Shown here piece after piece: positions 42,419-51,239 of a stretch of 64,000 nucleotides of DNA. The notes under the pieces are model-generated. The model was given only the letters and a program-made list of their open reading frames with translations. It ran no database searches and was not told the origin of the DNA. The DNA comes from Christensenella hongkongensis (GTDB lineage Bacteria; Bacillota; Clostridia; Christensenellales; Christensenellaceae), in NCBI RefSeq assembly GCF_000981035.1, contig NZ_LAYJ01000088.1:198835-262834 (forward strand), in the 5' to 3' direction. The translations under genes were made by a program, and so were the position numbers. How positions within the stretch are numbered: position 1 is the first letter of the stretch; each line of letters starts with the position of its first letter.

Positions 42419-42521
42419 ATTTACTTGGAAGTACGATTGATCGGAACACTTACTGGCGGCTATTTCTTTCGATTTCCCGACTTGCGGAGCCGCCTTCCGG
42501 CGGGGCCTTATCTGCATTCCT

Positions 42522-42554
42522 GCCTCTCCCCTTCCATCAGGGAGAGGCTTTTTT
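42522..42554 (+). terminator. Plus-strand terminator before the yeiH 3' end
   Basis: GCCTCTCCC (42522-42530) and GGGAGAGGC (42540-42548) form a 9-bp perfect stem, followed by TTTTTT. Confidence 0.85.
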
Positions 42555-42565
42555 ACAATTACCGT

Positions 42566-43603
42566 TTAAACCTGTCCCATCATAACCTGTACCGCATACG
42601 ATACCAGCACGATGACCACAGAGAGGATACTGCCGTGGATCAGGGGCTTCACTCCCGATTTTGCCACATTTTTGAAGCTTGTGGAAAGGCCGATTGCCCC
42701 CAGCGCCATTACCATCATAAATTTACTGACCTCTGCAACGCCGGTGCTCACATGGTCAGGAATGAGTCCCGCGCTTTTAATGCCCACCATTACGAGGAAC
42801 CCAATGATAAACCACGGGATGATGCCCGCAATATTGAGCTTTTTGCCCTGTTCCTCTGCTTGTTCCACTCCCTGCGCCAGCGTTTCCCTGCGTTTGATGC
42901 GCAGGTTGATCACTGAAAAAATCAGGACCACCGGAATGATTGCGAGCGTACGCGTCAGCTTTACGATCATCGCGTAGCCGCCCGCCGCGTCGGAAAACGC
43001 ATAGCCCGCCGCCACAACAGCCGAGGTGTCGTTTACTGCGGTTCCCGTCCACAGGCCGTAGCCCATGTCCGTCAGTCCGAGCGCCCGTCCCATCAGCGGA
43101 AAAATAACGACCATAATGATATCGAATAAAAAGATTGCTGAAATGGAATAGGCGATGTAATCGTCCTCCGCGTCGATCGCCGGCGCGACAGCCGCAATGG
43201 CGCTACCTCCGCAAATACCCGTGCCCACGGAAATAAGGCTGGACATCTTCCAGTTGACCTTGAAAAGCTTTCCAAGGAAATATCCGCCCGCAAACGCAGC
43301 GGCCAGTGTGAAGCACATCACCACCAGCGAATATTTTCCAACCTCCATCACCTGTGCAAAACTGAGCGTTACGCCCATCAGGATAATCGAAAGCTTCAAT
43401 ATCTGCTTTGACGTAAAATTAACTCCCTTGCCAAATATACCGGATTTCATCAGCAGCGGGTTGAGCGCCATGCCGATGAGCAGGGCAAATACGCTTGAGC
43501 TGATGATGTTGTTGGGGATGCCTTCGCCGATCGCCATTGCAATGACCGCGATGACCACCGACAACAGCACCCCCGGAGCATGATTTTTGAGTACCTTTGC
43601 CAT
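42566..43603 (-). CDS. YeiH-family putative sulfate/sulfonate exporter
   Basis: A 345-residue membrane protein of the UPF0324/YeiH family with about ten helices. The start at 43603 (MAKVLKNHAPGVLLSV) follows AAAGGAAG. Diagnostic parts are ALLIGMALNPLL near residue 45, LSIILMGVTLSFAQV near 72, VGTGICGGSAIAAVAPAI near 127 and GLWTGTAVNDTSAVVAAG near 180. The GTGICGGSAI and TGTAVNDTS motifs are hallmarks. Members are proposed, not proven, to export sulfur anions. A LysR regulator is divergently encoded 114 bases away, a common arrangement for this family. Confidence 0.88.
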   Translation of the reverse strand: MAKVLKNHAPGVLLSVVIAVIAMAIGEGIPNNIISSSVFALLIGMALNPLLMKSGIFGKGVNFTSKQILKLSIILMGVTLSFAQVMEVGKYSLVVMCFTLAAAFAGGYFLGKLFKVNWKMSSLISVGTGICGGSAIAAVAPAIDAEDDYIAYSISAIFLFDIIMVVIFPLMGRALGLTDMGYGLWTGTAVNDTSAVVAAGYAFSDAAGGYAMIVKLTRTLAIIPVVLIFSVINLRIKRRETLAQGVEQAEEQGKKLNIAGIIPWFIIGFLVMVGIKSAGLIPDHVSTGVAEVSKFMMVMALGAIGLSTSFKNVAKSGVKPLIHGSILSVVIVLVSYAVQVMMGQV

Positions 43604-43717
43604 TTGAAAACTTCCTTTCATAAATATTGATTACAATGTTGATTATAAACGCATATTATTATAAAATAAAATTATATATTTTTATGTTAGAATAAATATA
43701 ATTTATAGGAGTTTAAA
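43604..43717. promoter_or_regulatory. Divergent promoter region of yeiH-type and lysR-type genes
   Basis: This is a 114-base AT-rich gap. A 12-bp tandem repeat TTGATTA (43627-43633 and 43639-43645) lies near the yeiH side, and several T-N11-A arrangements exist, as needed for LysR binding. Clear -35/-10 pairs could not be assigned with confidence. Confidence 0.4.
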
Positions 43718-44605
43718 ATGCTTGATTACCGGACGGAAACCTTTCTGACCTTATGTGAAACACGCAGCTATACAAAAGCGGCAGAGCTTTTATGCGTCAC
43801 GCAGCCTGCGGTATCGCAGCAGATCAAATATCTGGAGCAGGCGCTTGGCGTCAAATTATTTATTTATGAAAACAAGGAGCTGCGGCTCACTGCGCAGGGC
43901 GTGCTTTATGAAAAAGCGCTGCGCACGATGCGCTCGGATACGGGCAAGCTTTTGGAGCTCATGCAGCATCAAAACGAGCCGCAGCATATTTGCTTCGGCG
44001 CGACGCTGACCATCAGCGGCTATGTGATGCCGCCCATCATCCGGCGCTTTTTGAGCGATTTTCCACATACGCGCCTCACCATACGCGAGGATAACACACA
44101 GCGGCTGATAGAATCCCTCAGGGAGGGTGTCATCGATTTTGCCTTTGTGGAAGGGCATTTCGAAAAATCAGGGTTTGACTACCGGCTGTTTTCCAAAGAA
44201 CGTTTTATTGCAGTGTGTGCGCCGGATCATCCGCTGCATAAGAAAAAACCTTTTTTGGCGGAGCTTTTGGACGAGCATCTCATCCTGCGCGAGCCCGGCT
44301 CAGGAACGCGCAATGTGTTGGAATCCATTCTGTACGAGCATAACCTGAGCACGGAAAGCTTCGCGCGCGTAACCGAAATCGGCAATATGGAGGTGCTGAA
44401 AGGTCTCGTCGCAAAAGGGCTTGGCGTTACCATGCTCTACGAAGCCGCCGTACAAAAGGAGCTGCGCAAACGCAGGCTCGTGCGGCTTGCGCTCAGGGAT
44501 TTTGACGTGGAACGCGAATTCAATTTTATCTGCCTGAAAAACAGCATCATGCTGGACGCTTACCTGCAGTTTTTCGATTATTGTAAAAAGTACAGGCGAT
44601 TTTGA
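43718..44605 (+). CDS. LysR-family transcriptional regulator
   Basis: A 295-residue LysR regulator. The N-terminal winged helix is DYRTETFLTLCETRSYTKAA then ELLCVTQPAVSQQIKYLEQA (residues 3-42), and the effector domain spans about 90-290, with a phosphate-loop-like FGATLTISGYVMP. The divergent YeiH-family transporter gene is the probable target, and the effector may be a sulfur anion or organosulfur compound. The ATG at 43718 follows AGGAG. A terminator lies 10 bases after the stop. Confidence 0.92.
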   Translation: MLDYRTETFLTLCETRSYTKAAELLCVTQPAVSQQIKYLEQALGVKLFIYENKELRLTAQGVLYEKALRTMRSDTGKLLELMQHQNEPQHICFGATLTISGYVMPPIIRRFLSDFPHTRLTIREDNTQRLIESLREGVIDFAFVEGHFEKSGFDYRLFSKERFIAVCAPDHPLHKKKPFLAELLDEHLILREPGSGTRNVLESILYEHNLSTESFARVTEIGNMEVLKGLVAKGLGVTMLYEAAVQKELRKRRLVRLALRDFDVEREFNFICLKNSIMLDAYLQFFDYCKKYRRF

Positions 44606-44614
44606 AGCACACAA

Positions 44615-44643
44615 AAACGCCGCGGAGAATTTCCGCGGCGTTT
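44615..44643. terminator. Terminator after the LysR gene
   Basis: AAACGCCGCGGA and TCCGCGGCGTTT form a 12-bp perfect stem with a short loop; bidirectional, also serving the convergent CDGSH gene. Confidence 0.85.
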
Positions 44644-44660
44644 GCGCTCTCTATTGTTTT

Positions 44661-45302
44661 TTATTCCTCTTCCATATGCGATGCGTCGCAAAACGGTTTG
44701 TTTAAGGATTTCCCGCAGCGGCAAAGCGTAACGCGGTTGCGCTTTTCGTACACGCTTCCGTCCTCGCATTCAATCTCGATTCCGCCGCGCACCCACAGCG
44801 GGCCCATTTTTCCTGCCGGTTCGTCTTCGATCACTGCGATCTCTGCCGGAAAATCCGGCTCAATGCTTTTCCCTTCCTTGACAACCGTAAGCCTTCCGGA
44901 CGGGCAATCACAGGCTTCCCTCACAGCGAGCTCCTCATTATCCGCGTCCTGTATCAAAGCCCAGATGCCCCCCGCGACATCGCAAAAACGCGCTACCGCG
45001 CACAGATCCTCCTCGTCCAAAAGATCCATGCCATCGCCTTTATAGCATTTCACCGACTCATTATAGCTCCGGTGGTCCGCAGTCTCCGTGCCATCAAAGC
45101 CACAGGAATGGCTCCCGTCGCAAAATGGTTTGTTTGAAGATTTCCCGCACCTGCACAAATGATAGGTTTCCTTTGTTTCAATGGTTTTTCCTTCGATCCA
45201 GTGCGTGGAATCTCCCTGCGCATTCGAGCCGATCTTCATTTCCTTGAGCGGCACGCCGCCGCTGACCTGATAAGGCCCGTTTTTTATAATCTTGATCCGC
45301 AT
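44661..45302 (-). CDS. CDGSH iron-sulfur domain protein with two motifs
   Basis: A 213-residue protein carrying two CDGSH-type [2Fe-2S] sites, each with the 3Cys-1His ligand set: YHLCRCGKSSNKPFCDGSH (about residues 48-66) and VTLCRCGKSLNKPFCDASH at the extreme C terminus. The second has Ala where the motif has Gly, but retains the ligands. Between them is a segment with several cysteines (EDLCAVARFCDVAGG and EACDCPSGR) resembling the divergent mono-cluster ferredoxin domain that often accompanies CDGSH domains. The role is likely electron transfer or iron-sulfur storage. The ATG at 45302 follows AAAGGAGAT. Confidence 0.9.
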   Translation of the reverse strand: MRIKIIKNGPYQVSGGVPLKEMKIGSNAQGDSTHWIEGKTIETKETYHLCRCGKSSNKPFCDGSHSCGFDGTETADHRSYNESVKCYKGDGMDLLDEEDLCAVARFCDVAGGIWALIQDADNEELAVREACDCPSGRLTVVKEGKSIEPDFPAEIAVIEDEPAGKMGPLWVRGGIEIECEDGSVYEKRNRVTLCRCGKSLNKPFCDASHMEEE

Positions 45303-45409
45303 TTCCCCATCTCCTTTGCGTTACAAAAACAAACGCCCTGCGCATGGCAAAGCTGTTATATTTCCGATCCTGTTTTTATAATACCCATCCGCTTATCACC
45401 AAAACAAGC

Positions 45410-46324
45410 CTATTTCGTCATCCGGATATCATCGCCGTCCATCAGGAGTACCGCGCAGCATTTTCCGCCTTCCATGCGCGAGGAAATACGCTCTCCATAA
45501 CGCGCCTGCAAATCGTCCACATTGGTGGCGATCACAGTATGCCTGCCCGCCTCTATCCTGCGGTTTAAAAGGTCGAACAAATATTCAACCGTCACATTTT
45601 GCGTCACCGGCTCGGTGCCAAGGTCGTCAATCATCAAAAGCCCGGCTTCCTGCAGGAAATGCAGCGGCATTTCCTCTCCCATGCGATGTTTGAAAAATGC
45701 GTCAAACATGGCGGAAGCACGTATCAGGCACACGTCAATGCCCCGTCTTTTTGCAGCGACCGCCATGCAGTTCAAAAGATAGGTTTTTCCAAGTCCCGCC
45801 TTGCCCCGCAGCAAAAGATTCTGCCGCGGCGTTTTTGGAAAGCCTGCCACATACTTTTGGCAGATACCGTACGCAAGCTCTGCGATCTGCCGTTGTGTTT
45901 TACCCATTGGAAGCTGCTTTTCCCCGTCGAATACGGAAAGGTCCGCATGCTCAAAATCCATATCGAGCGCGGCAATATCCGTCGCCCCATAAATTTTAAT
46001 GTAAACTTCGCTCAAAAAGCACCGGCAATACCGCTTTCCGATGATGCCGGTATCCTTGCACGCCTGGCAATCATACGGAACCAGAAGCCCCTTTTTTTCG
46101 GCAAGGCCCCGCTCCTGCTCCTCGAGCGTGCGTATCTGCGCGTCCAAATCTCCTTCGTCCGCAGCCAAAAAAGCGCACTCCAGCTTTTGCATCAGCAGCG
46201 CGCGCTTTTGTTCTTCCAGTTTTTGTATCTGCCCGTCGCCGCGCAGGCGTTTTTCATTCTCGTGTACCACGCGCGCGTGCCTCAGGCCAAAATCCTCCAG
46301 CAAATCCGCAACGGTTTTATTCAT
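45410..46324 (-). CDS. DnaC/DnaI-like helicase-loader ATPase
   Basis: A 304-residue AAA+ protein that probably loads the replicative helicase. The start at 46324 (MNKTVADLLEDFGLRHARVV) overlaps the DnaD-like gene by 8 bases. An N-terminal coiled-coil and zinc-binding-like region has YDCQACKDTGIIGKRYCRC (about residues 108-126), as in DnaI. The AAA+ core follows with LLLRGKAGLGKTYLLNCMA (Walker A) and LLMIDDLGTE (Walker B), and a C-terminal arginine finger region. The neighbouring DnaD-domain protein supports primosome function. Confidence 0.88.
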   Translation of the reverse strand: MNKTVADLLEDFGLRHARVVHENEKRLRGDGQIQKLEEQKRALLMQKLECAFLAADEGDLDAQIRTLEEQERGLAEKKGLLVPYDCQACKDTGIIGKRYCRCFLSEVYIKIYGATDIAALDMDFEHADLSVFDGEKQLPMGKTQRQIAELAYGICQKYVAGFPKTPRQNLLLRGKAGLGKTYLLNCMAVAAKRRGIDVCLIRASAMFDAFFKHRMGEEMPLHFLQEAGLLMIDDLGTEPVTQNVTVEYLFDLLNRRIEAGRHTVIATNVDDLQARYGERISSRMEGGKCCAVLLMDGDDIRMTK

Positions 46325-47765
46325 CGTACAGACGCTCCATTTCCTGATATGCGTTTTCCTTGCGTTGTTGCTTTTCTTCCTCTGTATATTCACGCTGGCT
46401 CACGCCCTGATCGCGCTTCGCGTCGGCAAACGCACGCGACAGGTTTTGCTTCTTTGCCTTGTCAAGCGTATCTACGCCCGCATCGGCCCAGTTGTTTAGA
46501 ACCTTCATCATATACGAAAGCGGATTCTGGAACAGCGAGCTCATTTCCGCCGCGTACATCAGCACCTCGTGGGAAAGCCCTTTTTCCTGCGTCAGGCGGA
46601 TATAATTTTTGCGGTCCATCTCGCCGACCGCCTTCTCGATTCCCGCACAGTCGTATACCTGCTCGATCTTGCTGTCGAGCGTATTTTGCTTTTTCAGGTG
46701 CGCCCTGATCTCCTCTTCCGATTCCAGGTTCAGGCTGCGCCATTCCTTCAAAATGCTGTCCACCGCCTCCAGCCTGCGGCTTCCCAGCTTCACCGTCTGC
46801 TCGCACGCCATGAGGATCATCCGTTGGGAAAAACCGGCTTCCTCCCACTCCCTATAAAAGGTCTCGTGCTTGGGCGCAATATTGATCCGCGAATATTTGA
46901 GCGCGGCGAGCACTTCCTTGATGTTGCTCCTGCGCTTTGTTTGCGCGTTATAAAACTCGCTGATCTTTCTGGAGGACGTAATTCCCCTGTCGTAAAGCGA
47001 ACGCAGGATCGCATCCAGATATTTGAACGGCTGCTCCTTGGAAAATTCCTTATCCTTCATCACATATTCGATCGCCTCGTGCGTGAAGCCCCATTTTTCC
47101 GTCCATTTATTGTAAAGATCCATCTCCGTCCTGCCCGGATATTTTCCGTGCAGGCCCATCAGGCGCATGATTTTGTTCGCGCCGCCCGAAACAGCCTTAT
47201 ATTCTTCAATTTTTTGCTGCGCGAGCTCAAGCGTCGTTACGCCTTCCTCGCTCCATGCCTCCGCTACCTTGTCAAGGTAAGCCACGCTGATCCGGTTGCC
47301 GCGCTCCGCCACGCAGTATTCCACCAGCGCAAGCACCACATCCTGCGAAAGTCCGAACACATCCGTATAATCGTAGATTTTATTAAGCTCCGTTCCGGAA
47401 AGATCCCGCTTCAAAACCGTACGCAGCATCTCGTTAAAATTCTGCATTTCATAGAGGGGTGCGCGCCGCTTTTTGGGCGCTTCCTCTTCCGGCGCAGCCT
47501 TGATCGGCACAAACGAATACTTGCCGCCGCTTTTTAACAGTAAATTTTTCAGGCACCAGTAATTAAGCGCGGATTCAATTTGCGCGGAAGAAAGGTGCAG
47601 CTCGTCCTCAAGCTCCACCTCCGAAAGCTGGCTGCCGCTGTTTGCCAGGCATAAGCCGTACAGGTAAACCTTCACATAATCAGCGGGAGCGTCGCACATA
47701 TACTTTTTTAAAAATATGGTTGGCACAGGCGTAAACGCCTGCTCATCCAAAACAAATTTTACCAT
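46317..47765 (-). CDS. DnaD-domain replication protein
   Basis: A 482-residue protein with an N-terminal winged-helix region (about 1-90, MVKFVLDEQAFTPVPTIFLKKYMCD...ELHLSSAQIESALNYW) and DnaD-like DDBH2 segments with the YxxxxxKWxxWGFTHEAIxYV pattern repeated: YNKWTEKWGFTHEAIEYVMK near residue 224, YREWEEAGFSQRMILMACE near 308 and RLTQEKGLSHEVLMYAAEM near 396. The C terminus has a charged RQDQGV-like tail. DnaD-type proteins remodel DNA during primosome assembly. It is translationally coupled to the downstream helicase loader by an 8-base overlap. It is longer than typical DnaD (about 230 residues). Confidence 0.88.
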   Translation of the reverse strand: MVKFVLDEQAFTPVPTIFLKKYMCDAPADYVKVYLYGLCLANSGSQLSEVELEDELHLSSAQIESALNYWCLKNLLLKSGGKYSFVPIKAAPEEEAPKKRRAPLYEMQNFNEMLRTVLKRDLSGTELNKIYDYTDVFGLSQDVVLALVEYCVAERGNRISVAYLDKVAEAWSEEGVTTLELAQQKIEEYKAVSGGANKIMRLMGLHGKYPGRTEMDLYNKWTEKWGFTHEAIEYVMKDKEFSKEQPFKYLDAILRSLYDRGITSSRKISEFYNAQTKRRSNIKEVLAALKYSRINIAPKHETFYREWEEAGFSQRMILMACEQTVKLGSRRLEAVDSILKEWRSLNLESEEEIRAHLKKQNTLDSKIEQVYDCAGIEKAVGEMDRKNYIRLTQEKGLSHEVLMYAAEMSSLFQNPLSYMMKVLNNWADAGVDTLDKAKKQNLSRAFADAKRDQGVSQREYTEEEKQQRKENAYQEMERLYDE

Positions 47766-47782
47766 TTTGCCGCCTCTTTACC

Positions 47783-48697
47783 TTAAGCCTCTTCCGGCTT
47801 TTTACGCGGTCTGCAAAATTGTTCAATGGCTTCGTTTACCTTTTCCGGCTTTTCCTCATGCACGATAAAGCCACAGTTGCGCACGGTGAGGCTGCTTGCG
47901 TCCGCAAGCGGAAGCTGCAGGAATTCATTTTCCCTGCCGCCCGTTATTTTATCCTCCGAACCCAGGATAATCAGCATCGGCTGACGCACAGAATGGATGT
48001 TCTGTATAATATCCTCGTCGATAAAGTTACCGATGCACATCCTCGAAATCACCTTAAAATCCCTGTCCATCAATACGGCGCTGTATTCCGCCGCCACCTC
48101 GTCCGTCACCAGCGTACGGTCAAAATAGCAGTCCTCCAGCATTTCCTTTACCGCCCCTTCCGTAAGGCGCATCTTCGCCGCCGTCATTCCCAGAACGGAT
48201 GGAAGCCCTTTGCCCTTGATGCCGCCGCCCGCGCTCATCGTAAGCATCGGCGAGATAAACACAAGCGTCCTTGCGCGCTTCATATTGTGCATTACAAAAT
48301 CAAGCACATACGCCGTCGCTTCGCCAAACGCGCAAAAATGTGCGGACGCAAGCTCACGAACATTCATAAAGGATTCCAGGGAAAGCGCGAATTCCTCGAT
48401 GCTGTAGCTCATTTGCGGCTTGCCGGAAAACCCGTGCCCGGGCAGGTCGATTGCAAATACATGGAAATGCTTCGCCAGCTCCTCGAAATTCTTGCGCCAT
48501 GTGTAAATGGACTGGCCTATTCCATGCACCAGAATCAGCGGCTCGCCTTCGCCCGCTTCGTAATAGTGCATGGGCATTTTGATGTCCTCGACCTCTTCCT
48601 TGCCATGGCTGCTCACGTACGTATCGAATTCTATCTCAGCATAATCGCCGATATGTTCCCTGTTCAAAAACTTATTAATATTGATTGGTTCAAACAC
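47783..48697 (-). CDS. Alpha/beta hydrolase
   Basis: A 304-residue alpha/beta-hydrolase-fold protein. The start is a GTG at 48697, with GGGAGGAA about 8 bases upstream. LILVHGIGQSIYTWRKNF supplies the oxyanion HG motif (about residues 54-71), and AIDLPGHGFSGKP follows. The nucleophile elbow, usually GxSxG, appears as CAFGEATAY, with Gly-Glu-Ala in place of the expected Ser, so catalytic activity is uncertain. A final conserved histidine is seen in FIVHEEKPEKVNEAI. It starts 17 bases upstream of the DnaD gene on the same strand, perhaps one transcript. Confidence 0.8.
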   Translation of the reverse strand: MFEPININKFLNREHIGDYAEIEFDTYVSSHGKEEVEDIKMPMHYYEAGEGEPLILVHGIGQSIYTWRKNFEELAKHFHVFAIDLPGHGFSGKPQMSYSIEEFALSLESFMNVRELASAHFCAFGEATAYVLDFVMHNMKRARTLVFISPMLTMSAGGGIKGKGLPSVLGMTAAKMRLTEGAVKEMLEDCYFDRTLVTDEVAAEYSAVLMDRDFKVISRMCIGNFIDEDIIQNIHSVRQPMLIILGSEDKITGGRENEFLQLPLADASSLTVRNCGFIVHEEKPEKVNEAIEQFCRPRKKPEEA

Positions 48698-48745
48698 GCT
48701 TGATTCCTCCCAAATGTCTGCAACAATTCATTTATTCTCATCCGG

Positions 48746-50152
48746 TCAGTTTTTTTCCGGTTTGTATTCACACGTATTTATTATTTTAGCATATTTAATC
48801 AGACTTTTGTAGTTATTTTGTGACGGTTTTTTCAAAGCGTATGCGTGAAGTGCCTGTAAGAGCTCCCCAATGCGTTTGCCCGCAGGCAAATTCAGCTCCC
48901 GCATGAGGTCGTCGCCATTCACCGCAAGCTGCCTTAAATCGAGCGGCGCATCCCTGCTGACCAGCTCTTCCAGTATGCCGCGCCACTTTTCCGCGCTGAG
49001 CGGTGGATTTCCCATGCCCGAGCCGCAGAAGTCCGCTTCGCGCACGGCGCACAATTTTAAAAACTGCTCCCGCCCAAGCTTTGCGATCATCCTGATCACC
49101 GCGCGTTTGCCCGCATCGTTGTTCAGGTCAAACATATGCGCGCGCACGAGGGCGCATACGTGCCTTGTCGTCTCCTTATCCACGCGCAGCGCGCTAAGCG
49201 CCTGCTCTGCAAGAACCGCGCCCAGCCTGTCGTGCCCGTACATTTTTCCGGTCTCGTGCCATGCCTCGGGCTTTGCGATATCGTGCAAAAGGGCCGCCAG
49301 CCTCACCTCGAGGTCCGGCGGCGCGCACGCGCACGCGCGCAGCGAATGCTCCAGTACGTCGTGAGCGTGGTAATTTGGATTTTGCGCCAACCCGTCTCCG
49401 TCCTCGAGCCGCGGGACAATAAACCGGAGCGCCCCCAAATCCTTCAAAAGGTGCAGCCCGCAGAGCACTCCATCCGTGTTGCCGTATTTTTGATCGGCAA
49501 GCAATATCTTAATAAATTCATCACGGATTCGCTCCGCGGAAATATCCTGAAGCTGCGGCGCATAACGTTTTGCACAGGCATATGTCTGTCCGTCGATCTC
49601 AAAACCGAGCTCCGCTGCAAAGCGCACCATACGCAGGATACGCAGCGCGTCCTGCGCCAGCGTTTCCTCCGTCACCTGTTCGACCAGCCGGCTGCCGATC
49701 GCCGCAAGGCCCCGGCCCGTGGGATCGGCCGCCCGTCCATCCGCGCCCATATACAGCGCGTTGATCGTAAAATCCCTGCGCTGCGCGTCCAAATCCATGT
49801 CCTGCGTGAAGGCCACGCTTACAGGCGTATGCGCGCCGCCCCGCCCGTAGTTATCGCAACGGAACGCCGTATATTCATACACATAAAGCCGTTCGTCAAA
49901 ACGCTGTTTTATCACAACCGTGCCAAGGCCGTACGCACGTTCTTCCACACAAACCTCTTCGCACTGCAGCTTTCGCGCAACCTCCTGCGGCAGCTCCGGC
50001 GACGCGATATCAAGGTCGCCCTCCGCGAGACCAAGCAGCAGGTTCCTGACGTAGCCGCCCACCAAATACGCGTCCGCAAGTCCCGCGCCTTTCCATAGCT
50101 CAAAAAAACGTTTCAGGAAGCCGGGCAGCGGGAGCGGTTCCCCTTCTCTCAT
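48746..50152 (-). CDS. cca: CCA tRNA nucleotidyltransferase with HD domain
   Basis: A 468-residue class II CCA-adding enzyme, which completes tRNA 3' ends. I start at the ATG at 50152 (MREGEPLPLPGFLKRFFELW), which overlaps the dapF stop as ATGA. The catalytic site is AYLVGGYVRNLLLGLAEGDLDIAS, with the GG and DxD residues, followed by the RRDFTIN block. A C-terminal HD phosphohydrolase-like domain is visible (HDVLEHSLRACA then AALLHDIAKPEAW), as in several bacterial CCA enzymes. Confidence 0.93.
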   Translation of the reverse strand: MREGEPLPLPGFLKRFFELWKGAGLADAYLVGGYVRNLLLGLAEGDLDIASPELPQEVARKLQCEEVCVEERAYGLGTVVIKQRFDERLYVYEYTAFRCDNYGRGGAHTPVSVAFTQDMDLDAQRRDFTINALYMGADGRAADPTGRGLAAIGSRLVEQVTEETLAQDALRILRMVRFAAELGFEIDGQTYACAKRYAPQLQDISAERIRDEFIKILLADQKYGNTDGVLCGLHLLKDLGALRFIVPRLEDGDGLAQNPNYHAHDVLEHSLRACACAPPDLEVRLAALLHDIAKPEAWHETGKMYGHDRLGAVLAEQALSALRVDKETTRHVCALVRAHMFDLNNDAGKRAVIRMIAKLGREQFLKLCAVREADFCGSGMGNPPLSAEKWRGILEELVSRDAPLDLRQLAVNGDDLMRELNLPAGKRIGELLQALHAYALKKPSQNNYKSLIKYAKIINTCEYKPEKN

Positions 50153-50961
50153 CCTGCCTCCCCGGTAAACACATATTCCGCCGCGCCCGTCATAAAGGCG
50201 CGTCCATCCTGCACATTTTCGATGTGCAGCACGCCCGCAGGTACAAAAAGATCGATTTTCGCGTCCGCAAGCCCTTTCCTGTGCATAATCACGCCGGAAG
50301 CCGTCGCGCCCGTTCCGCACGCAAGCGTCCTTCCCGCTCCGCGCTCCCATGTAACCATACGCGCAGAATTGCGGTCTGTTACCTGCACAAAATTCACGTT
50401 TGTCCCGCGGGGGAAGAGCCGGTTTTTTTCGATCTGCGGGCCCCATTGCTCCACGGGAACGCTGTCAATATCCTCAACAAAAATAACCGTATGCGGCACG
50501 CCCATCAGCACGCACGCAGCCGACAGCCGGTTTCCATTTACCTCCACTGTAAAATCCATCGGATCCTGCATCAGCGCGGGTATCTGCTCCGGCTCAAAGG
50601 AAGGCCTCCCCATATCCACGCGCACCGCCACGACCTGCGCGCCCTGCATGACAAGCTCCGGGCTTACGACGCCCGCAAGCGTTTCAATCTGCATTTTTGT
50701 TTTACGCACGATGCCTTTGTCGTAAACATAGCGCGCAAAGCAGCGTATCCCGTTCCCGCACATCTCCGCTTCCGAACCGTCCGCGTTGATGATTCGCATC
50801 CGCACGTCCGCCGTTTTGGACGCCTCCACGAGCAAAAGCCCGTCCGCGCCTACGTCAAGCCTGCGCCTGCACAGCTTTTTTGCGAGCTCTGTCACATCGC
50901 CTGTTTTCTCTTCTATTACAATAAAATCATTTCCCAGTCCGTGCATTTTTGTAATGCGCAT
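50149..50961 (-). CDS. dapF: Diaminopimelate epimerase
   Basis: A 270-residue DapF that epimerises LL- to meso-diaminopimelate for lysine and peptidoglycan. The start at 50961 (MRITKMHGLGNDFIVIEE) follows AAGGTGAT. The two catalytic cysteines are in EMCGNGIRCFARYVYD (first) and RTLACGTGATASGV (second). It overlaps the start of cca by 4 bases. Confidence 0.97.
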   Translation of the reverse strand: MRITKMHGLGNDFIVIEEKTGDVTELAKKLCRRRLDVGADGLLLVEASKTADVRMRIINADGSEAEMCGNGIRCFARYVYDKGIVRKTKMQIETLAGVVSPELVMQGAQVVAVRVDMGRPSFEPEQIPALMQDPMDFTVEVNGNRLSAACVLMGVPHTVIFVEDIDSVPVEQWGPQIEKNRLFPRGTNVNFVQVTDRNSARMVTWERGAGRTLACGTGATASGVIMHRKGLADAKIDLFVPAGVLHIENVQDGRAFMTGAAEYVFTGEAG

Positions 50962-51239
50962 GGTATCACCTTCTTTTGCCATCCGGTTTTCAATTCTTAA
51001 ATTTCTGTTAAAACCGTGTTATTTTGAAACATTATCTTATATTATATCACATTCAAAGGGTATTTTATGGTACAATAGATTAAAAATAATCCGGAAATTC
51101 CCTCTGCTGTGGGGGATACCGATGTTTTACCGTTGCGCTCTTCGTTTTGAAGCCGCCGCGGGAAAGATTTTGCCTTCCCGGCAATAATCGAATATAATAG
51201 AATAGTATTATGATATTGTAGGAAATCCGAGGTACTTGT

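Noticed and set aside
42415..42585. 56-codon frame starting at the ATG that overlaps the XRE remnant stop
   Set aside because: It reads through a terminator hairpin and into the yeiH 3' end and has no recognisable features.
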